Of a DNA stretch of 64,000 bases, positions 46,268-58,000 are shown one piece after another. Below the pieces are notes generated by a model. It did not search any database. It saw nothing but the letters and a program-made list of their open reading frames with translations, and was not told where the DNA came from. How positions within the stretch are numbered: position 1 is the stretch's first letter; each line of letters opens with the position of its first letter. Source of the stretch: CBCOTE01 sp965112965 (lineage in GTDB: Bacteria > Desulfobacterota > Desulfovibrionia > Desulfovibrionales > Desulfovibrionaceae); NCBI GenBank assembly GCA_965112965.1, contig CBCOTE010000005.1:1-64000 (forward strand). The letters are read 5' to 3'. The position numbers were made by a program, and so were the translations under genes.

Positions 46268-47399
46268 CCTTCCTTTCTCTTCATCACCCGCGAATCTCGA
46301 CTGCACCGACAGAGATATATATCTAATAAAAGCTTATGAAACGCATCAAAAGCCAATCACCATTAACCAGTCTATACTCGTGTCTCTGGAAGGACATTCG
46401 ATAAAAAAGCTGGGGCAACCGACTCATGGTCCACGATATCTTTAAAGTATAATATTACAATCTAAAAAGTATCTGAACCATATATAAGTTCGCCGCCAGC
46501 TCCATAACCTGAACCGCCAGCCAGCCCAACATCGCATTCGGCAGAACCAGTTTGACTTCGCCTCGATTCAAATGTATAAAAAAATTACTCAAACAAAATC
46601 AAAAGAACGGTATAGGCAATACGTAAAAAGCTCCCGGTGTTAATGGTAATCCCTTAAACAGAGAATCCGATATCGAAGGAGACGGCCCAAAAATTGATGC
46701 AAAATGACTGCAATGTCACTTGTTCTGTTTAACGCATATCTCTAACTAACCAGGCTCCAATCGTCGCGAGATGACTATGAGACTTACAAAAGAATATCAA
46801 TAGCGCTAAAAAATCACCTAAAAATCTAGCGAGAAGCAGGTTCTACCCCCATCAAGCTCCAGCTCACGAGCATAATGCACAGAATATTCAAAAACGATGC
46901 AAATTCAATAACTTAATTGTGCTGTTAAAGAACTTTTATAGTATCCTGTCACATGGATTATCTGCTATCGCCGTGTACTTGCCTACTGTGCTCGTCGTGT
47001 AGTGTAGAGAAATATAGTCCATCCGGTAGCCTTTAGCTTTTAGGCCATGGACATCACGATCTAATTCGAAATCCGATATACCTTAAAACAAACGTCCAGC
47101 TTATCAATAATATCGACGTATCCCGTACCTAAGTTGGAAGGTGATAGCTATATTGTTGTACCCCTTCAACCAGCGCAAGATTGTGCTGCGCATTAAGGCC
47201 ACCCTCAAATAAAATATCTCTTAATCCAATAAAGGGTAAGTCATGGAGACCACCAGACCGACCAATTCCCTCAGACCGGATTGAGCATTGAACTCGATGA
47301 GATCGGCTACTACATACTCACCAAAATAAACTAAAATTAAGCTAACAGCGCAAAATTTCTGACTTTTAATCAAGTCTATGCGCTAATATTGTCAGATAC
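46268..47399. other. Decayed tract upstream of the pstB relic
   Basis: No intact gene. In pst operons pstC and pstA would precede pstB, but I could not recognise either. One run near 46470-46620 (+) reads VRRQLHNLNRQPAQHRIRQN and QFDFASIQMYKKI, unassigned. Confidence 0.45.
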
Positions 47400-48173
47400 T
47401 CTCCAAAAAATATCCTTTAAGCTAGGTGCAGTTATGGTTTCGAACATTACAGCTGCATCGTTGATACTCACGTGCAGTGGCTATGTAACAATCATAGCGC
47501 TTAAGATCAACGAGCACCTCTCGCATCCTTCATTAGTCCTCGAGTTACGACAAGAGCACCTTCCTGCGCTGCATGAACCGCATGAACGACCTCATCCTCG
47601 TAGTCCAGGCAAAGGGCAAAATGATCCAAAACAGCCAAAACATCACGCATCCAAAATCAATATGGTCGCACTACGGCGCCGGATAAGCATCGTCTTCCAG
47701 GAATCCATACTCTTTGTAAATCTACCTTCAAAAATACAATCTATGTCCTGTATATGAATTACGTTTCTGATAAGATCTTTCGTCGCCGGCCTTATAGAGT
47801 AGAGCCTCATCAGAGCCACCACCAGGATAAAATTAAGGATCAGCTGCACGACTCGACGCTGAGATTCTCCGATAACTAACAGCGGCGGATGTGTATTGTC
47901 TGCGCTCTGACTGTAGAGCCGTAGTTGCTGCTCATTAAGAAATCAATTTCATCCATATAGCCACACAAAAGATTTAGAAACCCATCTACGCGATCTAGAT
48001 AAATATACCATAGTTATTGTCACTCAGAACATGCGACAGGAGAGCAGCATCTCGAATGTTTCCAGCTTATTATGCGTAGTCCGGCGTATTAAAGTCAATA
48101 ATACTAAATCTGTATTCATCCGGCCACTATACAAAAAACTAAAAATTGTGTCATCAGCCACTTCGGCTATTTA
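47400..48173 (+). pseudogene. pstB: Decayed phosphate ABC transporter ATPase PstB
   Basis: PstB powers high-affinity phosphate uptake. The relic keeps the family landmarks in order but in shifting frames. A ruined Walker A near 47535-47560 (one base lost) leads into KSTFLRCMNRMNDLI. The Q-loop region VALRRRISIVFQES follows at 47662-47705. A remnant of the signature motif reads QRRMCIVCALTVEP near 47878-47920, and the H-loop region YTIVIVTQNMRQ lies near 48004-48040. The tail FIRPLYKKLK ends the match. The match to PstB rather than another ABC ATPase rests on STFLRCxNRMNDLI. Stops include TAG in place of Glu after VEP. It is followed directly by a phoU relic, as in living pst operons. The left boundary is approximate. 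Confidence 0.88.
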
Positions 48174-48187
48174 GAGGAACGTATTCT

Positions 48188-48870
48188 ATGGCATGAGAAG
48201 TATTTTTTTACCAACAGCCAAAACATTTAGAGCACAAAAAATTAGAAATAACTACGCGCTCTAAAAAAAAGTATATGCATTAAAGTCATCTACGCTCTGT
48301 CTAACTATAAAGCTGAGTCGACCCAAAAAATCGTCGACAAAGAATACGCCATTAACTATATTAAGCGTAAAAAGTAGTGCTTTGTCCATAAAACTAATAG
48401 CCTTGGACTAGCCCGTAACCCATGATCTACGCTTCATCATCAACGCCATTCGTATCATCATTAACCTGGAATAGTTGATAGACGAGGCTGTAAATGTCAT
48501 CGTTATGAGCCCATGGTCTCTCCAAATCGTCCATTCTTTACCCACACCGCTACAGCTGGAGAAGTCTTATAACACCCATTCTAGCGCATATTTGCCGCCG
48601 CGATCAAACATTTCATAAAATACGATACTGGCCAATCCTCCCAGGTCTACGGCTTATACCAACACCACAATGCCATTAATATCCAGATCCTCAAAAACGC
48701 CCTATAGAGAACATGCCCACCAAAATACCATTGCCACCGAATATTCGATATATATCCTCATTATATAAGCCTTCAAACGCATTGGCGACCCATCCACAAA
48801 TATCACTCAAATTAATGATCTCCATCGCCAAAGGCGAAGAACATAAAGCGTTGGTATGCTCTAGAATAAC
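48188..48870 (+). pseudogene. phoU: Decayed phosphate regulator PhoU
   Basis: PhoU links the Pst transporter to the PhoR sensor and represses the Pho regulon when phosphate is plentiful. The relic reads ALSNYKAESTQKIVDKEYAI near 48287-48350, then DLRFIINAIRIIINLE with a TAG and LIDEAVNVIVMS at 48424-48512, matching the PhoU pattern DLRxIxxxxRxxxNLERIGDEA. Near the end FKRIGDPSTNIT echoes the second PhoU repeat (ERIGDHATNI). At least three frameshifts and several stops are needed to read it. Its position right after pstB supports the call. Confidence 0.85.
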
Positions 48871-51800
48871 CCAGCGGGTAGCTTACGTTTTAGACAAAAT
48901 AAAGCTAAATAAAATACAAACAATAAAAAGCCGCGTCAGACCCCCCCCGCCAGCTATAACACTGATCGCCAGGCTCTCCCGACACAACCACCATCGGCGG
49001 CTCATTACAATCTTACTTAGGATAGCAAGGAACAGACCGCGTAGCATCCTGAAAAAACATAAAAGTAGCTTCGTACTTAACAAGACTGAGTCACGACTTT
49101 TTTTTCATAACATCGGCCAGAGTCTGGAGCGAGGTGTCATCACTATCAGAAAAAATAAAAATCTGCTTGGATCGCTGCCAACACATCACTCTATCGGCCT
49201 GACCCAGTGACAGCGCTGTGTTCATAAAACTCAAAGTCAAATACGCGCATCTCCGTGCCCCGCCAAAAACGACCCAAACCGAGATAGCTGTAGCCTGTAG
49301 CCTTAGAATAATGGCACACGAGATGGGAAAGGCCAGACCCCAACTATAGAATAGGTCTATAAAACCTACAATGAACTCAAACAAGTCATGAAGGTTAAGT
49401 TCATTATCATACGGAAAATCTTCACTACAGGCAATCTCCCATATATATATCCGGTCATGGTCTTTATACACAACTGCAAGGCTATGGTCAGCTATCTAGA
49501 TAAGAAGGACAACCATTACGCTCGCTTCCTGAGCACAGCCCGAGTGCTATGGTCCTCGTGTTCGACGGCGAACTTAAGCATACCCGAAACTTCGCCGTAG
49601 AGCTCGCATTTTGAAAATATGCTATGAGCACTCCAAGTAGCCACTTAGCTATGGTCGACAATGGCTATCCTACGCGAGAAATTTATGCACCTCATCAACC
49701 GTGAACTTCCTGCCGCTTAAGGAGCAATACACCCAGCCACGAGCAAGTCTTTCCGGCCATGGCGAGATTCTGGCTCTCCACTGATACTCTGAACATGTAC
49801 CCTTTTCATATAGGCCACATCACGGCCATATTCTCTTATGTCTGCAAACCCCTAGCTATCTCAACACAACTTAATATACTCATGATTATTTAAGGATTAT
49901 ACCGAAGTGAACGAGACCGATACCTTCACAACTTTAATCACAAAATACAGTTATTTTTTGCATCTACAGGCTAATAAACTGGCTAAAATACTGCCGACAT
50001 GCTCAAGTCTATGCTCGCTCACACTTTCAAGTATCAATCCGTACAGCTGTTCGACTTACTAGGCGCCCTAGTAGGGACCGATCTGGAGTGCCACGGACCA
50101 GAGCTGCGGCTGAAAACGATGCCATCGGAAGGTATAGTGGTGGAGCTATGCCAATACTACGGCTCGCAGACTTCGCTACTTACTCATAAAAAATGACGCA
50201 TCCCTAGCTATGGATCTATTAAAGAACATCTGATGCGTAACTTCATAATTTTTTTGTGAGGCATATACCGACGTGGTTATCGACCCACCCATGTCTACCT
50301 GCGGATGATCAAAATCAAGGCTAAACAGTGCTTCTCCCCCTAGGCACTGGTATTATCAACCCACCCTTAGCAATTTTGGTCCACCATGGTAGCCGACTAT
50401 GACGTAGACGAGACATCAAAGCCTTAAATCCCAAATTAAAAGAATACATTGAATCTCTTATCAAGGTGTTGGATCATCAAAATAGTGCCCTATAGACTGA
50501 CAAAACAACGGCCGTTCGTATTCATGTATGACGACTATCACGCGAGGAGGAGAAACTCTTGGGCCTGTAATATCAAGATCCGAATAAAATACCCCGGGGA
50601 ATAGGGTTGCAGCCGGTCTAGGACGACCCAACCATACACAAATAGCTGATCCTCGGAGCATATGCCGGAGATATCTTGGACAAATACGCCGCCACGCCTA
50701 GTTTAAGCCCGGGCAAGGAGCGACCACTGTGGCCCAAGAAAAAACTTTATTCATGAAAATTTAAATGATATACAGAGCATTCAATGCTACCATACAGATC
50801 TTGAGCGCAGATATCAAAAGCGGCCAGCTACATAACAGTTCGGGGTGAAGAACCAGCGCTTAAAAACCCCGATTATCTGCTTTGATATGGAAACTATATT
50901 CAAAAAAAATCGCTGTAGACTCACATTCAAATTATCCTAGAAAAAAAATAGAACAATAGCTGAACTATCAACCATGGAAGCACGCTAGACCATCGTACTC
51001 CACCCTCTACCGCGAACACTCAGCTCTTGCTATCCAATGAGAACCACCCCACGCAGAATACCTCCTGCATGAAGAAGATGTAGCTGATAATCTATACTTC
51101 ATGGTTCTGAAAGTTACTAAATAGATCAAGATTGCCGAGCACTGTCTGAATGACTGTGACCTGTGATACATCGAGACCATCAAAGACTGTGACAACTATA
51201 TCGATAGCCTGAAGAGTGTCATTGAGGCTGCTTTTTAGCCATACATCGATAGGTCAACCTTGGTAGATGTACCGAGGACGTACTAAGAGCTGCCAGCATT
51301 GTAGCCGGCAATTGAGAGTATGTCGCAGAATTCACTGTAGTATTGTATCCCAGTTATGAAATAATTGAACTTCTTGCGCCCTTACGAATCCGACTACTTC
51401 TTCCGAGAAATCATCGCTGTTATGTAGTCTACAAAACAATCGTCCAAATCTTGCACTACCTAAGATAGACTGACGATGCCCTGGTGAATATATGAGAAGC
51501 GGTCATATTAGCTGCTGTGGGGAAAAAATTTAAGATCCACTAATATGAGACGTTGCAGGAGACCATATCGCGCTCCGGCATGGCCGTGCCTAGTCTCTGA
51601 GGTCAAGTTCCAAGACGACTCTGGGCTAAAAATGTAGACTCTTACGGGCCAATGGCCAGTAAACGACAAACTCTTTAAAGAAAAAAAGGAACATAAACTA
51701 TTGCAGGAAAAAAATATTATCCAGTTTGAGGTAGTTCTTCCTAGTCTACCCTCCAATGGACTTACCCAACAATAAAATCAGCCAGATCTCTCTACTTCTG

Positions 51801-54288
51801 GAACTCCTAGACAACTGCACCTTCTAGGACGTAGCCTTAGCCACACAGGAGATAGTTGGTAATACTATATCCCTGAAATCAAACAACTATATCCCAAGTT
51901 TAAAATTAGACCAGAACGCCAGGGCCAGTGCTCGGAGACTACGTAATCCAAATCGCAACGCATCTAGACAATTACGATTACGAAAATAAACGCATCTACT
52001 ATATGGACCTATATCACTCCCACCACGATGACCCCCTACAAAGTATTTCTGTACTATTTACTTCTCTGTTCCGACTGCCGGCATTCGGTGCCCATTTGAG
52101 CTACCGACTAAATTAGCTTACTCAACAACTAATGAGCTTTATCAGAGCCTATACCCGAGAACATGGAAATATGTCATCGACACTCGGCTAGTCTTAGGTC
52201 TAACGCACAACTAGATTGCTTCCACCCGTTTTCTAGATACATGAAAATTTTGCCACAAATATGCTATTTTGCGACCGCTACCTGCTCAGCCAACTAGTGA
52301 ACCACCGCAGACGGACTTGGAAAATATTTATCCTGCGCTAGGATATCCTTGATTATTATTGAAAATATCAATCATGACAGCGAAACGCGTGGCAGTCATC
52401 AATGTGCCCCCCCCCGGCGGCTAGTCCTCAAAGCTATTGTCCGATACCATCGACCTACGTATAAACTTCTGCTGTCTTATTGGATCCAGCCAGCCTAGCG
52501 CTCAACTTTGAACGTAGCCGACCCTAAGCAACACCCAAAATAGCCAAGGTCTGGATCTGATAAAATTAGACGCGTTGGTCATCAAGAAAACTGAACCTTA
52601 CTACTTCCCATACGTATTTGAATATATATGGAAATATTACGCTTTTTAACTATGCCCAAGGATTTTCCAGCCTTTTCCGTCCTCTGCAACCACCCTACAG
52701 GTCATTATCCGTCTCTCCTATGTTGTGGTGTGAAACTACGCACCGGCAATATTCCCTTGCTAACCACATGGCTACTGAGAATATAGAGGAAGGCCATGGC
52801 CTTTGTAAAACGTTATAAATTGACGATTCTTAAGCCCATATACTCCACTAAAGCCCAGGTATAATCATGATATAAACAGGTATAAAACCCAATACGACTT
52901 GGAAACCTTCCGTTATTAATCTGGCCCACTATGCTCAGACTCTCTTAAGGCTGGACTTCACCTACTTATTACAAAATCTAGATGTACCACTAGTCTTCGA
53001 AGTTTCGGCTTCCAAGATCTACTATGGGGCTACGACATCGACGCCACCACACTTTTGCCGAGCATGTACTATAACGCCTAGAATGACCCCTGCAACTAAT
53101 TGCCTCTCTGTAGATGCCAGCCAAATATCTACACCGTCAGTATAGCTATAGCCCAGCGCCAAGCCTATGTACACCACCGCCCCCAAACAAACTCCCGATC
53201 ACACCCCCCCCATATCTGCTATTCGACCTTGCCAGATACCGCCTACGTGTCGCCTCGAATTCCCCTGACTCTTATGGAGATCTTGGCCTATTACTATGCT
53301 GAATATCTAGTCTATCCAAAAAAACTTCCAATAACCCCTCTACACGCCCTAATCCATATACTGGAGGATAATCCCTGAACCAGGCCGCCTAGGGATTCAT
53401 ACTCACTTCTTAGTTCCCTGGCCCAAACAGGCCCTTAATTTTGGTTAAAAAGCATTAAGAACGAATATGTCAGTCGCTCGTATATAGATGGTACGCAAAT
53501 AACGTACCGTCATGGTCTTTTGTTAGGAGATGAAATATATAACACTATCAGTCCATGCCGAAACTACCTGAACCAGACGATTATTCATATCAGTTAGTTG
53601 CAATATTGAATGGCTAGTGGTTTAGGGGAGGGGACGCTCCTATTTAACAGGACGACCACAAGTTGACCTTTAACCAGAGCTATAGACTTCATAAGCAATA
53701 ACCAGCTCATAGTTCATCAGGTCAGACCCCCCGAAGACCATCGAAATCCAAATATAACCCAACCAGAAAGAATCAAATCGACCATACATTAAATGATAAA
53801 TATCCCTTGGTCAATCTCAGCACTATCATTTATACACCCAGTCTGACCGGATTGCTCCTTCAGACTGAACGTAGCGTCTCTGGCTATTTAACTCATGGCG
53901 CCCTATGACGGTTGGAGCACATATACGACATGACCATCGATGCCTATTGCGGTCCAGTTGGGCCGCCTCCGGTGCAGCCCGATTAAAAGACCTAATGCCC
54001 CTCGACTGGAAATGAACCACCACCTATTGCACCAGAACTTGATAGGCCTGTCCCGGCAACGGAACCTGCTGGCAAATTATTGGAAGCCCATAATCCTGTT
54101 CTGCGACCCAGTCTCACCACCATTAATCAAAATAGCAGCCGATTAAGTCTAAAGACAACTAACTGGCCTGGCCCTACTAGCCCGCTACCCAAGCTATATT
54201 CTCATTGACTAAGTCAATTTTTACCGTCACGGCCCAACACACCATACTATAGGGCTGTTAACAGCATTTTCTTCAAAGAAGAACTACA
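48871..54288. other. Long decayed tract downstream of the pst relics
   Basis: No intact gene in about 5.4 kb. Possible relics are NPKLKEYIESLIKVLDHQNS with later GAYAGDILDKYAATPSLSPG (50412-50756, +, 115 codons with five stops), a frame with DVADNLYFMVLKVTK near 51070 (+), and HTFKYQSVQLFDLLGALVGT (49999-50196, +). C-tracts of 8-10 bases occur near 48945, 52408 and 53205. A relic just before the CofD-like gene is listed separately. Confidence 0.45.
53822..54208 (+). pseudogene. Relic upstream of the CofD-like gene, unassigned
   Basis: A 129-codon frame with only three internal stops reads TIIYTPSLTGLLLQTERSVS, then RLEHIYDMTIDAYCGPVGPP, and a Pro-rich segment with APELDRPVPATEPAGKLLEA and NPVLRPSLTTINQNSS. 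It ends 80 bases before the CofD-like gene on the same strand, so it may be a former operon partner. I could not match it to any known GAK-system component. Confidence 0.38.
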
Positions 54289-55488
54289 ATGCCTTACCTA
54301 ACCTTATCTCACACAGTAAAGTTACCAGATCCGATGAAGCTAGAACGCTTCCGACGCGCACCAAAACTAGGGCCGCGTCTACTCTTCTTCAGCGGCGGTA
54401 CAGCCCTGCGTGAACTCTCCCAAGAACTAGTGCATTACACGCACCGCTCAATCCACATCATAACCCCTTTCGACTCCGGGGGAAGTTCAGCCCGACTACG
54501 AGAGGCCTTCGGCATGCCCGCGGTGGGAGATATACGCAACCGGCTCATGGCCCTAGCCGACTGTAGTCTGGCAGGTAACTCGGAAATTCTAGAATTATTC
54601 AGCTACCGCTTCCCCAAAGACGAGACTCCCAAGGCGTTATGGAGTCGCCTGGCACGACTGCTCTCAGGTAAGGACCGACGCATGGCCCGAGTTCCCTACT
54701 ACATACGCCACATCGTACAGCAGTATCTAGAGTTCCTGGCCGAAGATCTGCCTTCTGGATTCGACCTACGAAACGCTAGTGTAGGCAACTTTATCTTAGC
54801 CAGCGGGTACTGTAGTTTCAAACGGCGGTTGGACCCAGCAATCTACTTTTTTGCTAAACTAGTGGAAACGCAGGGCATAGTTCGGCCGGTGCTAGAAAAC
54901 AACCTGTACCTGGGGGCAGAGCTAGAAGACGACAACATAATCCTAGGGCAACATCGATTGACTGGCAAAGGCACAGCGCCCATTGGCCAGAGTATCCGAC
55001 GTCTATTCTTGTCCAAAAGCCTAAATAAACAGGAACCAACCGTACCAGCTATCCCGAAAAGGCTAGCCAATCTCATTGGCGGCGCAGATCTGATTTGTTA
55101 TCCGCCCGGGAGCTTTTGGACTAGCATAATAGCGAACCTCCTTCCGGCCGGGGTAGGCCAAGCAGTAGCTATGACAAACTGTCCCAAAATTTACGTGCCC
55201 AATAGCGCCCCTGATCCTGAGCAGGTAGCGATGACTCTATCCAAAAGTGTGAACATACTGCTAGCGACCTTACGAGCGGATTGCAACGTAGATGTGCCCA
55301 CCGAACAACTACTCAATGTGGTATTAATTGACGGTGAGCATGCGACCTCGCTGCGGCCGGAGCCAGCAGAAATAGACTGGCTGGCTAAACAAGGTATCAC
55401 AGTAGTAGACCTACCCCTCAGCTCCCAACCTCGCGCGCCCTGGATAGATGGCCGGCGACTGGCCAAGGCACTATTGTCGATAGTATAA
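54289..55488 (+). CDS. GAK-system CofD-like protein
   Basis: This 399-residue protein belongs to the CofD/YvcK superfamily, related to 2-phospho-L-lactate transferase of F420 synthesis and to YvcK/MgfK cell-shape factors. The nucleotide-binding start LLFFSGGTALREL lies at residues 31-43, followed by ITPFDSGGSSARLREAF and PAVGDIRNRLMALAD (to 91), the family's most conserved block. A later segment reads DLICYPPGSFWTSIIANLLP. The form SGGTALR...ITPFDSGGSSA and the near-400-residue length fit the GAK-associated CofD branch found with an ATP-grasp protein, an amphi-Trp protein and an HPr kinase-like protein in sulfate reducers. None of those partners is visible in this window. Its biochemical role is unproven. 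The ribosome site is weak (AAGAAG). A GC-rich hairpin follows the stop. Confidence 0.85.
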   Translation: MPYLTLSHTVKLPDPMKLERFRRAPKLGPRLLFFSGGTALRELSQELVHYTHRSIHIITPFDSGGSSARLREAFGMPAVGDIRNRLMALADCSLAGNSEILELFSYRFPKDETPKALWSRLARLLSGKDRRMARVPYYIRHIVQQYLEFLAEDLPSGFDLRNASVGNFILASGYCSFKRRLDPAIYFFAKLVETQGIVRPVLENNLYLGAELEDDNIILGQHRLTGKGTAPIGQSIRRLFLSKSLNKQEPTVPAIPKRLANLIGGADLICYPPGSFWTSIIANLLPAGVGQAVAMTNCPKIYVPNSAPDPEQVAMTLSKSVNILLATLRADCNVDVPTEQLLNVVLIDGEHATSLRPEPAEIDWLAKQGITVVDLPLSSQPRAPWIDGRRLAKALLSIV

Positions 55489-55519
55489 AGGCCTGCCCGC
55501 AGGAACAAAGTATAGCTAG

Positions 55520-55541
55520 CCGGTGGCCTATGGCCACCCGG
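55520..55541 (+). terminator. GC-rich hairpin after the CofD-like gene
   Basis: CCGGTGGCC (55520-55528) pairs with 55532-55541 around a three-base loop with one bulged C. It begins about 30 bases after the stop codon. No T-tract follows on the + strand; on the minus strand it could serve the dead glucan phosphorylase instead. Confidence 0.5.
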
Positions 55542-55689
55542 TAACAAAAAATCCGTATTTTATGACTCCCCACCGATGAGTCCTTTAAGGATTGTTTCGT
55601 GTTCAACCCAATAGATGAGCTCTAAGACGTACGAGTCGAGTATAAAAAATGGATATTTAATATAATACTTAAATTAAAACTAAAACGGC

Positions 55690-57830
55690 TGGCTTCATCC
55701 GACTCAACGTCGCCGCTGTAGCACTACCAGCCCGCCATACGGGACACGGGCCACGTGACCACGGTCTGCTGCTCCACAAAGCCACATTGATTATCCAAAA
55801 GTCCGGAATAGGTCTCTATCCAGACGTTCTACGGCCGGATGCCGCTCAGAAACACCTCGCACTCCGCTTACATAGAGCCACCCACATAGATGTATTCTGT
55901 AAAAATTGGATTTGATGTCCTTGATATACAGCTGCTTCCATTTTTTTGTTTATGATATCCATACTTCAAACTACTAATTCCCGCGCCGGCAATAATTGTC
56001 CTGCATAAGCCATAGATAGGCCTAATATACCGGAATATATTTAATTCTGTATACTCCTCATATGTTCCTCTGCCATACAATGAAAGTTGAACTTCGGCAC
56101 TAGTCCCTTACGCACCTGCTTTTATCTAGCCCACTGGCATCAGTTAAATCGCCATGACCCCAATCATAGACCCCCCCAAAAAAAACTACCCCGTTCTCCA
56201 TGATGTTGTGCAGGACCTAGTTCCCAATAAAAATCTTGATAGAGATAGCTTATATCTTCCTCACCCATACCCACAACCCAGCCCATACGGTTGCCTAGTT
56301 TAAGCTATCCGCCCATCAGTCGCCCAGTGTGCTCAGATTGAGCACACTGTTAACCATGGTTTTCATGCGCCAGTACCAAAACTTGCAAAAGTTTACCACG
56401 ACGTATTCTGTCACACTTCGCAGCCTTGAGGCATGTACTAGGCAATATCCATGTTGTAATTCTAAAAAAAATCATACTGCAGATGCGATCTAAAGCGCCT
56501 TGTGCCGCACGTCTTTAGTTTAGAGCTAGTATATAGATGAAAATAAATGTAGTCGACCAGGCTCACAGTCGTTCATGGATACGCCACAACTCGATGCCAG
56601 AGGATAGTATCAGCCAGACCACAGACGCACTTACAGTCCTGATCGTCCTACAAATTGCTGTCCAGCCAATAACCATAGAGTAAGGCCATATCAAAGACCA
56701 CACAAATAAGGAATATACAAGCCACTAATGATAATCTTAAAGTATACATCCTCCAACGGGTACTACAGCCAAATATGCTTACGTATGGCCCCGAAAAAAC
56801 GTGGCCGTACAGTTTTACTCACCCCATTAGAAAAAACATGAAAACCACAAGACCAGCACGATCATATAGAAGGGCTCCTTATAGTACTACTAATCATTCC
56901 GGCCCAAAGTCAAAAAGACCTTAAAAATTAAAATTATATCCTTAGGAATAGCCCTTAAGTAGTACTTTGTGAAACCTGGCAGGAAACAATCTTTACCCGT
57001 AGATACTATAAATATTAATATTAAAGGTACATGCTGACGCAGCTAGCTTTATGGCCGTCTCAGAGGACATCCTGTCATAAACAGCCGGATATATTCTAGC
57101 CTAGTAAAGGCTGAATAGTCATCGTTCAGGGCAAGACATTAGACAAAGGTCATAAAACGTGCAGTACCTTTATGTCACCGATGCCTAGTAGAATCTCCTA
57201 CCATAACCACATCTCAATGCCACTGCTATAAATCAGGGTAGTAATCTATTTTAAGTACAGCGGGCTGTACCGTGTTGGTGCCAATTAGACAAAATCCAAA
57301 TACGCTATACCTTTGGTTTTTCTAGACTTGAACGACCAGGATTTATTCTTGGAGATCCAAAAAAAGCAATCACCAAGTTATCCGAGACGTCTCAGTGCAG
57401 CCAGATACTGACCGATTTTAGTTGGTCAATGACCAGAATGTCTAAATCGCCGACGAAATAGACAAGGTCTGATGGATACCGTATTCTAGGCTAAAATAAG
57501 CCGCTACCAATCTACCAGCTTGACATTAAAAAAAAGAAAGTGATGGAAGCCTTGGAGTACAAATAGGCCTTGAGGCTCTGACGTGCCTATTTAATCCGCT
57601 CCAGGTAGAACTGATTGTAAGTCAAACCCTGGAGACTCTTCTGAGGTCCCTGACACAAGACGAAGACAGATTACCCCTCCCCGCCATAGCCGCTAGTTAA
57701 TATATACGAAGAATTGCGTGATATCATCGTTCCTTAAAAAAATAGCAATATGGGCTAAATTCTATAATAAATCCAGCTTGATCGATAACCTAGAGATGAT
57801 GACATAGCCGTGTAATGGATACATCAAAAA
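55690..57830 (-). pseudogene. glgP: Decayed alpha-glucan (glycogen) phosphorylase
   Basis: This enzyme releases glucose-1-phosphate from glycogen using pyridoxal phosphate. The relic spans the whole gene on the minus strand. The N-terminus reads RLSIKLDLL, a stop, NLAHIAIFLRNDDITQFF (near 57700-57800), matching the start of the DUF3417-type phosphorylases. QFYLERIK and ARQSLKAYL follow near 57560-57620. The cofactor region reads EYNMDIA, a stop, YMPQGCEV, then MKTMVNSVLNLSTLGD with TGA where Trp is expected (56318-56460), matching SGMKAAxNGVLNLSxLDGWW. The C-terminal end reads EVFLSGIRP and NVWIETYSG (55800-55880). The middle is heavily eroded and several frameshifts are present. It is divergent from dut. 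Confidence 0.88.
56325..56349. repeat. 11-bp perfect inverted repeat inside the glgP relic
   Basis: CAGTGTGCTCA (56325-56335) is the exact reverse complement of 56339-56349, with a three-base loop. It falls in the remnant of the cofactor-site codons. Part of the symmetry is inherent to VLNLS codons, but the flanking pairs seem to have been gained during decay. Confidence 0.8.
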
Positions 57831-57933
57831 ACTCTTTTATAAGAAAAAAACGCCTGCATCTTTGTCGGATAGTAGTAAATTGTATCAAATTAAATAATCT
57901 TAATTATTTCAAAATGTTAATTTCAAAAAGTCA

Positions 57934-57962
57934 TTGACGTCATAGCCCTGCTTCACTACTAA
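57934..57962 (+). promoter_or_regulatory. Possible promoter of dut-argD
   Basis: TTGACG (57934-57939), a 17-base spacer and TACTAA (57957-57962) lie 39 bases before the dut start. The -35 is a good match and the -10 is poor. Confidence 0.4.
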
Positions 57963-58000
57963 CAAGGGCTAGCCATACCTTACCTGACCAGGAGCTAGCC

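Noticed and set aside
51005..51427. A 141-codon frame (+) that looks protein-like through eight internal stops.
   Set aside because: Eight stops in 141 codons is about the chance rate at this base composition, so the apparent coherence is not evidence. It is not listed as a gene.
57540..57705. An open stretch on the + strand (LGVQIGLEALTCLFNPLQVE) upstream of dut.
   Set aside because: The minus strand there matches the N-terminal part of the glucan phosphorylase relic, so the + frame is antisense.
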